64,000 nt of DNA, taken from Echria macrotheca. Its lineage: Eukaryota; Ascomycota; Sordariomycetes; Sordariales; Schizotheciaceae. The stretch is taken from assembly GCA_030411725.1 (NCBI GenBank), contig MU839856.1, positions 124,001 through 188,000 on the forward strand. The letters are read 5' to 3'. The position numbers were made by a program, and so were the translations under genes. Below the pieces are notes generated by a model. The model searched no databases and was not told the DNA's origin. It saw only the letters and a program-made list of their open reading frames with translations. The number at the start of each line of letters is the position of its first letter. Position 1 is the stretch's first letter. Positions 22,715 through 34,007 of this stretch are shown here, piece after piece.

Positions 22715-25085
22715 TCTGTGAAGGTTGTTTGAGGGGTTTGTTCTATTCTTTGGCTACTCATTTCTTCAAGTCCTAATATTTCTTTACCTACCTAAGCAAA
22801 ACGAACTTCTTATCGTGTCATTTTGGACAGGTAACTACATCGATATGCGCCAGTGCTCGACCTCTTGTCGTCAACCTCCTCATATATACCTATCCGATCA
22901 CATTGAGTCTGGCACCTCAAAACCACTTGCTACAATTACCATCCAACCCCACGTATCTCTCTCCAAAGATCCTACAAAATGACCTTACCCAGCAGTTCTA
23001 GAGTCCAATCTCCAGCGTTAGGGACCTTCCTCCGGCCGGCCAACACTCCTACAACCAAGCCTCTATCACCTACCGCCAAAACCTCGTTAAGCTTCGGGTC
23101 ATCCATCCCCAACACGCTAGGACCCAAATTGGACAAATGGCTTATAACAAAGCATTTTGGCGGCAAAAGGCTGCAGCTTATTGAAGAATTTTCGCGGGTT
23201 AGATAGTCAGGAGAGAAGACGACAACTAATCAGGAATGAAATATCAGCCGAGGCGGTTATTGTTAGCAGTTTCCTTCGCGATTTGCTTACCTATGCTTCG
23301 ATGTATATTAAGTAAGAAGGCGGTGGGTAGATGCTTTGTCGGAGTCTGCTATGGTCTTGTAGACTAGGGCCTATATAAGCAAGGCAGAGGAAATTAGTAG
23401 CGGTCGGAGTGATGGCACATTGGTGTAAGAAGTAGGGCGTGGTTTAATGGCATAAGTGAGAGCGTGGTGCACCGGTGCAAGAAGTTCGAGAACCTGGCTT
23501 TTACAGCCTGTGGCTTGAAGACTCCCGTCTAGATGTCAAGATGGGTTGAAAAATGCCGGGAAGGAGTTTGACCGGAAGGTGAGCGATTGCCCTGATTTCT
23601 ATGATTCATGAGGGGCGAGAGCTTCAGGTATCTGGTAGCCAACAAGTGGAAAGATAAGCCCGGGTCTCGAATGAGCAGAGTGATATATAGGTGGCCCGAA
23701 TCTGTAATCGGCTTGGATGATCGGCTACGGCAAGGAGTGTTAATAGTGCCAGTTCCCAGGACCGGGGACCAAGGCCTCGACGAGGCACCGATCAAGACAA
23801 TCTGCGGGTACAACAGAATTGATGATAACCCCCATTTGTTCTCGGTCTCCACCTTGGCCTCGGCTAGGACCGAGTTTGCGGTCCGGCGGGCGGCCAGATG
23901 CTAGGTTCGTGTGCTGAAAAACAGAGACATGGGCAATCATGCAGCGGCACACCATCGCAATGTGAAATCAATAATTGTTGGTCGGAAACCGATCTCCCGC
24001 AATATTCATAACAGCCGCCATGATACGACATAGCTCACAGCGGTTTTGTGACGGCTAACTCCATCTCCAGGTCAAGGTTAGTTTGTACCTACCCGCTCTC
24101 TATATCCACATGTGAAGGGCTTATACCTTTACGGTCCAGAGAGTGTGGTTAAAGACCCAGGCACCCGGTCATAAGCTCGGTTCACTCGACCATTCACAGA
24201 GCCTAGAGGTAATGAGCTGGCAGTAGGGGATCCGCGATATTGATTTGGGGATTTGTAACCGCGTGCGTGCTGGATGCAGCCGGTGGGCATGCGCACCGGG
24301 TGCGTATATCTAGCGCAGCCGCATGTCTACGGGGTCCGCTCCGAAGCTCGCATATCCACCGGGCCAGTTGATAAAAAGGGCCTGCTTTCTCACTCGTAGA
24401 TAGATTTCTTAGGCCATAAGCCACCTGGGGAGTCTTCGGCTCCCACAGCAATCGACAACCCCCTTTGTGGACGGCCCTACGAGTAGAGTGAAGCCCCAGT
24501 TTACTACCTAATTAAGGTAAGGTGAAGTATTAATATAGGTACCCTTGAATTAATTGTATCTTTAAGGAGGTAGCAGCTGCCTACCTAGTAGGAGACCGAG
24601 TGAGCTTGGAATTCGCGATTATCTCATGGTGATAGAACAGTGGCCAAAAGATTTATTCGGATGCAGGATACGATCTTGTGTTACTGCCATGCGACTAGTC
24701 CCGCCTCAGAATATCTTCCATTAACCCTACGCTAGAAAGTCCAAATCTATGACAAGTAGGAGCGGATTGAACTTCCCGATATCCCTGGCATTGAACAATG
24801 AGGTGATCACGCTTCCACGGCGGAATCGTCGTCTAACATCTGGTCGCCACCTTATAGAATAGCATGATTCTATCTAGACTAGGTAGATACCTCCACCAAC
24901 CCCCCAGGAACCTGACTCTACCTGAAGTGCGGTTCCCGAAATGACATGGTAAGCCGACATAGGAGCTGGGGCAGGTGAAATTGACCACCGGAACGGCCTC
25001 CCGTTTAACCTATCCGGCAAGCTCTAGTCTACACGTCAGGCTTTGCAGTCATATAGATCGAATCTGGTTGCGGGCTTTCTATCTC
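22715..25085. other. 2.4 kb without a supportable gene
   Basis: Short unremarkable frames only (for example 75 codons at 22979-23206). Contains the P450 3' flank and the OMT 3' flank. Nothing recognised. Confidence 0.5.
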
Positions 25086-26396
25086 TTAGAGTACCTGCGT
25101 TGCCAGAATCTCGCACGTAATAGCAGAGAACTCCGATCCCGGCATCGCCGCGATAGTGCGTACCCCCAACCCCAAGTCAGCCCGTCGGAGCAGACGCTCC
25201 CAGTCGTCACGCGAACGTTCACAGCCACCTAAGATGGAATACATCATTAGATCGAGCACCCTGAGCTGCTCTTCCTGGTGCAAAGGAACCTCGCCCGGCC
25301 GACTCGGCATCACCCTCTCGACGAGGAATAACTTGGCCCCGCGCTTCATACCGGGCAGTAGGTGTGTTAGAATACGGACACAGTCCTCATCGGGCCAGTC
25401 ATGGAGCACTCTGCTCAGGAGATAGGCCTTGGGAACGACCTGGCTCTCCGGCTGCGGCGTGAAGAAGTCGTGAGGCTGGAACCGAACCTTATCATCTTGG
25501 TCCAACCCTGCCGCCTTGATGAGCTCGTTAGCCGAGCCCTCGTTTTTGACTAGGTCCTGCACGACGAAGCGCAACTGGGGGAACTCCCGCGCGACGGGGA
25601 GGCTGATGTGGCCGCTGCCGCCTCCAACATCGACAATGACGCCCTCACCGAGACCGGCCCAGTCAAAGCCGCGGAGGACTTGCATGCTGTTGGACCCATG
25701 CATCATCTGTATGTAGGAGCTCATGGCGCTGGTGAAGAGGCTCATGCCGCGGCCTTCGGGCTCGTCCTGCTGGATGATGGTCCAGAAGTCGCGCTCCGCA
25801 GCGTCGGACTTGTTGAGCGGTATGCGCGGCCAGTTGCGCAGCGCCCACGGCAACTGCCACCCGGAGGCTTGCATCTGGGAGACGTCGGCAAGTTGCAGCC
25901 AGAGCCACGGCGACGCGGCCGGAATGAGGGCCGACAGAGGGGTGTGCGCCACAAAGTCCGGCTTGCCGGCGGGCTCTTGGAAGACACGCATCGTGTAGGC
26001 GAGGCGCAGCACGCGTCGCAGTGGGATCGGGTGTGTGCCGACCTTAGCGGCGAGATCGTCGATGCTAATGTCCCCGTTGGCGGGCACGGCGTCGGCGATG
26101 CCCAGCTCGTGGATTGTGCGCAGAACGTTGACACGCATCCGCTCCGTGGTGGCGATGGTGCGGAGGGCATCGGCGGGGCCGAGCGCGAGCGTATACATTG
26201 TCTGCGCGGCCTCGATGAGTCTAGCGCGCGCGTCCATAGCGACGGGATTGAGGTAGACATCGTGGTAATTGCGGCGGCCGTCAGGCACGAAACTGGGCTG
26301 AGGGAGGTCGTGCTTGGAGAGCTCCTCTTGGAGCGTGGTCGCCCCCTTGAGGATCTCCTCAGCCAGTCCGGTGAGAGATGGATTCTGGTATGCCAT
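25086..26396 (-). CDS. Fungal O-methyltransferase (sterigmatocystin 8-O-MT-like family)
   Basis: Intronless 436-residue protein if started at the ATG at 26396 (context TTGCCATGG). The same frame is open to another ATG at 26726, which would add 110 basic residues of no recognisable kind; I prefer 26396 because MAYQNPSLTGLAEEILKGA is the usual family start. The N-terminal winged-helix dimerisation region is at about residues 80-150 (RVNVLRTIHELGIADAVP). The SAM-binding loop VIVDVGGGSGHISLPVA is at 253-269, and VLHDWPDEDC has the catalytic His at 332. The C-terminus is the typical GSEFSAITCEI. The family methylates phenolic hydroxyls of polyketide-type metabolites such as the sterigmatocystin precursors; it can also act on other aromatic substrates. 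It is 2.4 kb from the P450; membership in the same pathway is plausible but unproved. Confidence 0.9.
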   Translation of the reverse strand: MAYQNPSLTGLAEEILKGATTLQEELSKHDLPQPSFVPDGRRNYHDVYLNPVAMDARARLIEAAQTMYTLALGPADALRTIATTERMRVNVLRTIHELGIADAVPANGDISIDDLAAKVGTHPIPLRRVLRLAYTMRVFQEPAGKPDFVAHTPLSALIPAASPWLWLQLADVSQMQASGWQLPWALRNWPRIPLNKSDAAERDFWTIIQQDEPEGRGMSLFTSAMSSYIQMMHGSNSMQVLRGFDWAGLGEGVIVDVGGGSGHISLPVAREFPQLRFVVQDLVKNEGSANELIKAAGLDQDDKVRFQPHDFFTPQPESQVVPKAYLLSRVLHDWPDEDCVRILTHLLPGMKRGAKLFLVERVMPSRPGEVPLHQEEQLRVLDLMMYSILGGCERSRDDWERLLRRADLGLGVRTIAAMPGSEFSAITCEILATQVL

Positions 26397-28240
26397 GGCA
26401 ACCCGGGGGATTTGGGAGGTTTGATGGTGCGGTTGTGTTTGACGACTGTAACGACGATGGACCCTTCGTTCATGGATCGATGGCTTGTTGGCGGGGTTCG
26501 ATGCGGGGCTTTTACCTCTGACGGCTCCTTTCCGCACATCGGAAGATTCACTGGTATCGCTTCGTTTGTGTAACAAGCGGAGGGCAGCAGTGGTCGCGCA
26601 GCCGAAACTCAGATCCCGTGTGTGTGCCCCTATGCCCACCTCGCAACTGAAGCTAGATAATTGCCTCCCGACCTGCATGCCTTGGGCTCTGATCAACATC
26701 CTGACAGCGACTTTGGTGTTTGTCATCTCGTCGTCGGCTTGTATTCCATTACTGTAATGCTACATCACGCTCAGCCGCCCTGCAACACGGCCCATCCATA
26801 GGTTGAGAAGCGGTTTTAAAACCCAACGCCCGCAAAGAATGCCTACCTAGGTAGTGTAATGTGGAAAGACCTTTGCATAAAAGCTCTTACATAATACTGC
26901 CAAATAATCCTAGAGATGCCAATAGTATTTCCATCTTGGGGTAACGCTGGCCGATCAAACCTTCACCGGCAGAGACGGTGAGATTCGGTAAAATCACTGC
27001 CAGATTCCAGCGACATGTGCCATGATTCCGCCATGTCCCCGGAGCAGAGCCACATCTTCGAGATGTTGCGCTGCATGATGGACCGCGATGGTGTATCCGC
27101 CTTGGCCTAAAGAACTCTCCAATTCACACGGACAGATCTCGGCATCGACCAACCCATAAACACATAAAGTCCAATCTTGACCAGATACGACACCCCCGTC
27201 ATAGTAGTGGTTACCCTCTGAAGCAGCAGGCAGTGTGTCTTGGAAGCATTCGTATACAGTGCCACGACGTAGATGCAGCCGCCGCCGCCTGACCGAACAA
27301 GTTGCTTCAGTGCTTCTAGCGGCCGGCCTAGCCCCTCTGCTATGATCTGCCTCGTCTCGGCACCATGTCCATGTTGTGCGTCTATATCCGGCGCAACCAC
27401 GCCCTGCCTGCCCTCCCACTTGGCCGCCTCGTCACCCGCCGTCCCGACGATACTAGCCCGGCGAATCAAGACTGAGCCATCCTGGTTGATTTCCCACGTC
27501 GCAACAGCGGGGTGGTCCCGTGGGCCCAATCGCAAATTCGGGGCAGCCAACAGCAGAGCTCTTCGAACCCGCCGTCGTCGAAACGGGAAGCATGGTGCCG
27601 CCGTCGTAGAACCCCGTCCAGATGTAGAGGAGAGGAAACCAGCTGCGGCGGAGCCTCTCGGTGCCGGGCATTCGCATCTTATGTACGTCGGAGAAGACGG
27701 CGCCGGCCTTTTAAGCAGCTTCCTGGAGGAACGGAAGAGGGTACATATTGAAAACGAGGTCGGTTTCGAGAACGTTAGTTGGTACGGCATTACTAATATT
27801 ATTACTAGTAGCCGAAACGACTCTAGCCTAATACCAATCCATCACTCTGATGGCTGACATGATGGCGGGAGCGCGGCTTGATGTGCACCGACGAAAATTC
27901 AAGCACATCAGAATCATAGCGGGGGACCCCATCGTAAGCAGGGCGTCGAGCCGGGTGAAGACGGGTAAGGTAGGTGGATTAAGTCCTTGACCGCGGCTGG
28001 GATGTGGGATTTGGTCCGGATGTCCGCGACAATACGGTTGCGGGACAGTTCGTCCTCGTAGTCAGTGACGTTGTGAAGCGGGAACCCAAGCGGATACTCG
28101 AAAGCCACGAAGTTCTCCATGCTGCCGACAAACACAACAAATACGCGGAGGGATATCGGCGAACCGCACCGGTCTTCGAGTCTCTGCTAGTGGCGAGAGT
28201 AGAGTTCTAGATCGGGGCACATTACGCACTCCTGCAGGGT
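26397..28240. other. No firm gene; possible broken frame at 27107-27790
   Basis: A minus-strand stretch at about 27107-27790 reads like coding sequence in patches (LRLGPRDHPAVATWEINQDG, AKWEGRQGVVAPDID, RQIIAEGLGRPLEALKQLV). It has no ATG-initiated frame that fits and shifts frame near 27600 (GTERLRRSWFPLLYIWTGFY in another frame). I do not recognise the family; it may be another decayed gene. Confidence 0.35.
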
Positions 28241-29782
28241 CTATAGGGATAAGAACCAGCTGCTTAGCTCACTAAACTCAACCTTATCCTTACCAGCCGG
28301 CGTAGCAGTAGCAGTTCCCGAGCCTGTATTAGGGGCACGGCCCGCATCAACGCTGAGCAATTGCACGGATTGCGTGGCTTCTGCTGCTGCGGCAGCCAAC
28401 CGCCGGGGATCTACGGCCTCGGGAAACCAAGTGGACGAAACGTGCAAGAAATGCAGTCCCATCCAGTTCAAGGCTTTCAGCAGGGGGTCCCAGGCTTCAA
28501 CCGTCATAAATCCAGGCAAGGCAGCGCCGCGAACCCCAGAAGATGGAGCTCTGTTTTGCAATCTCCAGGTGCGATAGAGGATTGGTGTCGTCCTGGGGAA
28601 TGCAGAGCAGGTCAAATCACACGTACCGAGAGGCGAGAGTCTGCAGCTGCCCGGAGAGCGAGCTGACGTCGTAGCGCGTGTTCTCCGGCACTGGCCATGG
28701 AACCCCGGATATGACAGCGTCGGTGCCCGTTCTCCAGCGGCCCTACGTGTGGCTGATGCAGACGTAATCAGGGTGCGGCATCGCCAGCGATGCCACCTCG
28801 ACTGTCTTGCGCGCGACGCTGTCCCACAGGTAGCACGGCAAGTGATCAGGGGTGGCTATCACAGGGGTCGGTATAGCTAGATCATTCCGGACCACGGTGG
28901 GGTAGGGCTTCGGAGGCTTGACCGCCGCCGTCGTCGTCGCCGTGTGGAAGGCCGCATGGGCCATCTTTTGCGAAATGGCCAAGCATGCCACGCGATACCG
29001 ATGTCGTTGGAGGTTCGAGAGAAAGGACTCGCTGAGGTAGGGCTCCCAGCGGCCGCGATGAAACTCGTCGATGGCGAGTTCAAGGCAAGCCGCATGATAC
29101 AGCGACCTGTTGGTCAGCGCCAGGGTTCCAAGGGTCTGGAGCACCAGGTTCAATACTCCTCCAACCGCGTTTGTAGCCAGCGATAACGGATCCGTTTCGT
29201 GGTCGCTGCGCAAAAATTCCGCGAAGGCGTCGGGGAGACGTTCATCGCAGTACGCGGCCTCCCACCACGATTCGAGAAGCAGGAACGTCCTCAGTTAGTA
29301 TAGTGACAAACTAGCGTGGAACTGGCTATTTTGTCGGTACAAGCGGCGGAACTCGTCGCAGTCGGGCAGCAGCGCCAACCACCCAAGCTTTTTCCGTTCG
29401 ATGTCGGGGTCCGGTCGGCCGAGATACCGGTGCATGTACACCCAGAGCGGGCAAATCTCCCAAGGGACATCGCTCAGATTTGTGATGTGTTTCGACCGAC
29501 GAACTGCCTTGCGCCGGGCCCGTCGCTCCTCGGCGTCATCCTGCCAAAAATGAGCTGCAACCCGAGAGCCTGTCGCTGCGTCTCCAGCTCGTCGTATTCG
29601 GCCCAGCTCTGTCGATGAAACTCCTCATCAGCCGGCGAGAATAAGTAGTTAAACTTAATCGCGTGACGACCAGTGGTGCGGGCGATGGGGTTCAGCCGCT
29701 CCTCGCTCCAGCGCTGAAAACGTCGCTTGTTCTCCTGGGCATCGGCCACCGTGCTGCAGGGCTGTGTGGGGGCAAAGAACAC
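28241..29782 (-). pseudogene. HET-domain gene inactivated by RIP-like nonsense mutations and frameshifts
   Basis: On the minus strand the sequence reads from about 29782 (RFQRWSEERLNPIARTTGRH, then WVYMHRYLGRPDPDIERKK near 29430, then RSLYHAACLELAIDEFHRG) into a HET domain: DYVCISHT-stop-GRWRTGTDAV at 28745, then SRYV-stop-FDLLCIPQDDTNPL at 28619. Both stops sit where the family has the invariant tryptophan of SHTWG and YVWFDL, so TGG became TAG and TGA, each one G-to-A change. They are in one frame 42 codons apart. A 1-nt shift near 28520 leads to TVEAWDPLLKALNWMGLHFL, and another near 29530 splits the upstream part. The relatives are long ascomycete HET proteins with CYxWD...VEVASL before the domain. 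Clearly non-functional. Confidence 0.85.
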
Positions 29783-30146
29783 ACAAGCCTTCCAAGGTCT
29801 CAGGAAGGGGACCTACCTATCTGCACAGCAGCTCGTTGCCCAATTTGAAGAGTTGCGAACCACTGTGCCAACGGGTAGTTCCGCCCTTGCTGCGGGCCAA
29901 AACGAGGCAATCGTGCATGGATCAGTCGGCATACGCATGCGGGAGAATCGGAGAGTGTTTGGTTCTGTTGTCCTTTCGCAAGTGTGCTTAGTTGTTCCGA
30001 CTCGAGCCGCATCCAGTCGCTGATCTGGCGTATTCTCTCCAAGCTTGAGCCCATCACAAGGAATTGGCGAGGATCCCAACTGCGTTCCGCGAATGCTTAA
30101 GGGTCTCGAGTGACTTGAGGGGTGTTTCTGAAGATCTAGAGCGTCT

Positions 30147-30398
30147 TCAGGGGTACTTTTTAGAAGCTGGTGACTCGATATCCCGATGGCTCTGAAGTCG
30201 GGCTTCGTTGTCTTCGTAGACCTCAAGGTGCGCCTGGAAGTTCTTAGTTGCGTCGTTGAACTCGTACAGACTGACCCAGAGGCCGAGCAGCTTGATGAGG
30301 ATGGAGATGGGTACAGCTCGATCAACCACCCCCGTCAAGCATTGCTCCGTGAGTCGTGTGACAGCAGCAATGCTGGAAGACAGACTGAGCTCGACCAT
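30147..30398 (-). pseudogene. N-terminal fragment resembling fungal NLR/STAND proteins
   Basis: ATG at 30398 opens an 83-codon frame beginning MVELSLSSSIAAVTRLTEQC and containing LGLWVSLYEFNDATKNFQ. After its stop, other frames continue with SSLERIRQISDWMRLESEQL at about 29965-30055. The helical, leucine-rich pattern resembles N-terminal regions of fungal NLR-like proteins, but I cannot name the domain firmly. No NACHT module follows; a HET pseudogene lies downstream instead. Confidence 0.3.
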
Positions 30399-30830
30399 TG
30401 TAGGTGGACAAAAACATGGCAGGTAATTTGTGAGATAAACGAAGAGGATTTGCCGGATCTGTGGATTGCTGGGCTTGCCTCTTATCAATGAACCCGGAGC
30501 CCGGAAAGGTAGATAACGGATGAAGAACAATATCGTGACATCCGTTTCGCCGTCTCAGGATTATATCTTACAACAGGTCTCGTTATCGTTACGCTGAAAG
30601 TTGGAACTGAACGGCCCGGGGCGCCGGTCCGCCGATTGATACAGAAACAAAGAGTAACCGTAGCACCGAACGCCAGAAATATTAGGTCACCGCGAGATGG
30701 AGGCGCGGTGAGGAATGTACAACATTTGCGAATTTGCATGAAGAAGGTTTGCCGCCTAGCCCCGGATTGCTTTCGCAGTATGAGCATCCGTGCCAGAGAA
30801 GGGGAAGCGGTCGTGCATGTGCTGATATGG

Positions 30831-32326
30831 CTACTCATTCGACGACGTACCAGCGAAGTGCGCATAACTGCTCACTGATGCGGCTGGTGGGGATGATCGA
30901 CCCGTTGTTTGAGTCGCGGCAGGGGATCGCTGAGGCGGCCCTGCGACTGGGCTGCCCATTGGCTGCGGCGAGAACGTATGGATGGGAGATTCCGAGGGGG
31001 AAGCTCCGATGGATACAAATGTAGCTGCATGCTGGAAGTATGGATTGGGATCCTTGGGGTGGAGAGAATGATGCTGAGTGCCGCTGTGGTAGTGGTGGTA
31101 GTTACCCATCTGCGCCGGGCTGCCATCGTAGCTGGATGTGGTGCTCGTGTTGGTGCTCTTGGAGTTGTCGTCAACGCCATCGAACCGAGGCTGAGCCTGC
31201 TTGGTACCGAACTGTGAATAAGATTGTCAGCACGGCATGCGAGGGGAGAGAGTGATATGAGAGAGATATAACGGCGTGCAGCAACAGTATGCCGGATACA
31301 TACTGACGGTTTCTGGGAGGTAAGGGCAGCATCTCCTCTAATATCGTTCTCGCGTCACATCCAAAAAAGAACTGCATGATATGCGAAGCGTCTTGAAGCC
31401 AGTCCTCATCGCTTCGCACACCTGAAACGGTTGGCCCAGTCGGAGAAAACGGCAAAACGTCCTGGATAACGTCCAGCACGACACCGAAGAGTCGGAGCTG
31501 TCTTGCTTGCGCTTGGCGAGCCGGACCCGGTCACAGGGACAAACGGCATGGGTGAAGTCGCTGGGCTTTTCGCCGAGCCGTTAACCCGGGTCCCGGTCGA
31601 CTTGGGGTCCGTTGATGTGGGGGTCGCCTTTCGGGACGACTTCATGTACAGGCCATCAGGCTTGTCCGAGAGCTGGTCCTTGGCGTTCTGGATAGCCGCG
31701 GTAAGCGAGGCACCAAAGTCTTAACGGTTGGCGAACGCCTGGCCACTCGGGGTCGACACGCAACCGGGCAAGTTGTCGCTTGGGAGGCTGCTGGACGACT
31801 TGGTGCCCTTGAGCCTGATGCTAGTAGGACCGGATTCGCCTAGATAGTCATGGATAGACTGATCGAAGAGGAGCTTCGGGTTCTTGCAAAAGTTGTCAAT
31901 ACCAGCGGGCATCGACTTGGGCTGCTGGTCAGTTGGAGGGTTGGCGCGTCGGGTGCTCTTGGGCAAGCTGTTGACTGGCCGCGAGGCAGCACCGATGACA
32001 CCCTTCTTGCCATTCTGCGGCAGCATCTTCTTCCGGAAGTCGGCCTGGATGTTCATTCTGGAGTTGTTGTTCCAGTACTCCTGCCCGTTGGCGTTGTAAC
32101 GGATGCAGAAGTATTACTGTGTCTTCGACTCCAGGTTGGCGAGGTCGGACAACTTGATGGTGAAGCTAAAGCTATCGCGTCCAACAGGCTTCACGGCCGG
32201 GAGGATCTCCGCCACGTACTCAGCAGCAACCTCGGAAGTTGTTTTCCAGTAGTCAAGATACGTGCTAGAATGAATCTGGGAGCCGTCTAAGTTAGAGCTA
32301 CCACACCGCGCATAATTATGGAGCAC
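30831..32326 (-). pseudogene. Fragmentary copy of a CBM21 PP1 glycogen-targeting regulatory subunit (GAC1-like)
   Basis: On the minus strand one frame reads YLDYWKTTSEVAAEYV, SFSFTIKLSDLANLESKT, stop at 32114, YFCIRYNANGQEYWNNNSR, DFRKKMLPQNGKKGV, FDQSIHDYLGESGP, SDNLPGCVSTPSGQAFANR, stop at 31721, DFGASLTAAIQNAKDQLSD. The blocks LDYWKT, the IRYN.NGQEYWDNN core and the DFGASLTAAI tail belong to the CBM21 domain family that targets protein phosphatase 1 to glycogen. Low-complexity Ser/Pro/His sequence (NYHHYHSGTQHHSLHP) continues to about 30831. There is no start, there are two in-frame TAA and a later shift. A core gene of this kind normally has one intact copy, so this looks like a duplicated and decayed fragment; the intact copy is not in the window. 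Confidence 0.68.
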
Positions 32327-32346
32327 TGGAGTTCAAATTAGGGGTT

Positions 32347-32661
32347 TTACAGTCCATCAGCTGCTCCGGAAATGGTCGTTCGTATCTCCTCATGGAGCTG
32401 TATGTTGTTCCGCACTACAGGCCTCAGGTCTTTGAGGCGAGCCTCCACATATTTCTGCAAGTCACTTCTCTGAGCGCAGACTTCCACCCATGGAAACCGC
32501 TCAAACTGGGCTGTAACGTTCGGAATGGGTCTCGAAGTGACGAGGAAGTTGACTTCGCACGCTGCTTGATAATCCAGCATCTCCTTTACAAATCTCGAAC
32601 GCTGTCTGTTTGAATCATCGCATTCATCAAGGGCATCGATGATGATGAATACTTTGGCGAA
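32347..32661 (-). pseudogene. NACHT NTPase fragment (Walker B region)
   Basis: An open minus-strand stretch with VFIIIDALDECDD (Walker B of fungal NACHT proteins), FLVTSRPIPNVTAQFERFPW and QKYVEARLKDL, the usual continuation in NACHT-ankyrin/WD receptors. The P-loop half is missing: at about 32660 the sequence switches to an unrelated gene on the opposite strand. A stop at 32347 ends it, and the CBM21 fragment follows about 25 bp later. Truncated on both sides. Confidence 0.78.
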
Positions 32662-33154
32662 CGACTGCGAATGCGTTCTCTACTACTGCGTCAACAGATA
32701 CTCCTCCAACGTCACCAACGGCCTCCTTTCCGAACATATCGACCCCTCCGCCGAATTCTCCACCCGCGATCCCTCATCTTGGTCCCTCCTCTCTACCAAC
32801 CCCAGCTAACCACCCCCTACCTTCCCGCCTTCCCGCAAAAACGACATCTCCTACCACCCGCGCTTCTCCCTCCCCGGACGAACAGACCTCTCTTTCTCCT
32901 CCAACATCGCGTCCACTAACGGGGCATACAACATCGGTCAGGCCGCTGTAAATTCCATCTCCTCAATGGTGCAGCGAACCTTTGCGACGTGCACGACCAT
33001 GACTAGGAACTGTACTACGAATCTAGAGGCGGTGGCGGATAATTGGACGCCGCTGAATGGGTTTTATATGACGGTTAGGTCGGGGCCGCAGTACGAGAAT
33101 AGCGCGGCGCAGGCGCTGCGGAGGGTGGGTAATGGGGTTGATGCGGGTTTTTGA
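32642..33154 (+). pseudogene. Fragment of a fungal DUF3176-like membrane protein
   Basis: Plus-strand frame starting about 32660 with NDCECVLYYCVNRYSSNVTN, one in-frame TAA at about 32807 (after LLSTNPS; a C-to-T change would turn CAA into TAA), then SRKNDISYHPRFSLPGRTDL, SMVQRTFATCTTMTRNCTTN and a stop at 33152-33154. The C.LY.CV..Y...V.NG pattern and the spaced cysteines are typical of the extracellular loop of DUF3176 proteins. N-terminal and C-terminal membrane segments are missing. Confidence 0.55.
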
Positions 33155-34007
33155 GAGCTTCTGCATGATTCCGGCCATAACAATTTCAACTGGTCTGGTC
33201 AACGAAGTAGGAGAATGATCGCGGTGCCAAATGTGAGAAGCGGAAGCAGCTATTATACGTCAGGAGACGCGTTGATGGGATCAAGTCATAACGTCAAAAA
33301 GGGTGGTCCGGCACTGCAGGCACGGGCATTACTGCCGTTGTTACGGGGTTGGTTGCCACATTGGGTACATTGACTGTTCATCTTTTGGAGATTCCCCATT
33401 GTTTCGGGATTGAGCGGGGTTGCGGGCGCAACTGGAATCGAGATTTTGGCAGTGTGAGAATGGAGATGTCACAGTTGATGGTGCTCTGACGCTGGGCAAA
33501 ATGGCCGCTGCAAAGCGGATTTGTGGGCCAATCGGGTGCATTCCTTGATGGGATGCAAACGTCGCGCCCAACCCTAACCCCCCCTTTCAATCACCACCCG
33601 ACGGGATCAGTCGGTCCAGACTTGAATAGCGGAGTTGCCCGACGTACCGTTGCTCAAGTTTACTCACCCAAATCTCAGTTCTTCGCGGGCGGTGCCGTGG
33701 TGTTTCGGATTGCTCCAACCATAACGATGGAAAATGGATCACGTTCGGAATGGGAACGATGGACGGAGGGAGCCAAGTGATGGCGCCTCCCCCCGGCTCG
33801 TGGTTGGACGACACCAAGCAGCGCGTTTCCATGCTAAGCCACCTCAGCCGCTTCACCACTTCCTCACCGCCCACCTTTTCTTACGACAACCCACAGAAAC
33901 CATCAAACTACCTGCTTCGCGAATCCATATCATTACTGGGTAGTCATGCTCTGCGCCGTCTGTCATTCGATGCTCCAACGGGGAGGAATCATGAAAGACT
34001 CTAGCCG
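33155..34007. other. No gene recognised
   Basis: A frame from the ATG at 33750 (MGTMDGGSQVMAPPPGSWLD, 84 codons) is open but unrecognised and runs into the NACHT fragment. It could be the 5' end of another truncated gene. Confidence 0.35.

Noticed and set aside
25608..26573. 321-codon plus-strand frame
   Set aside because: Antisense shadow of the O-methyltransferase gene, whose motifs are unmistakable on the minus strand.
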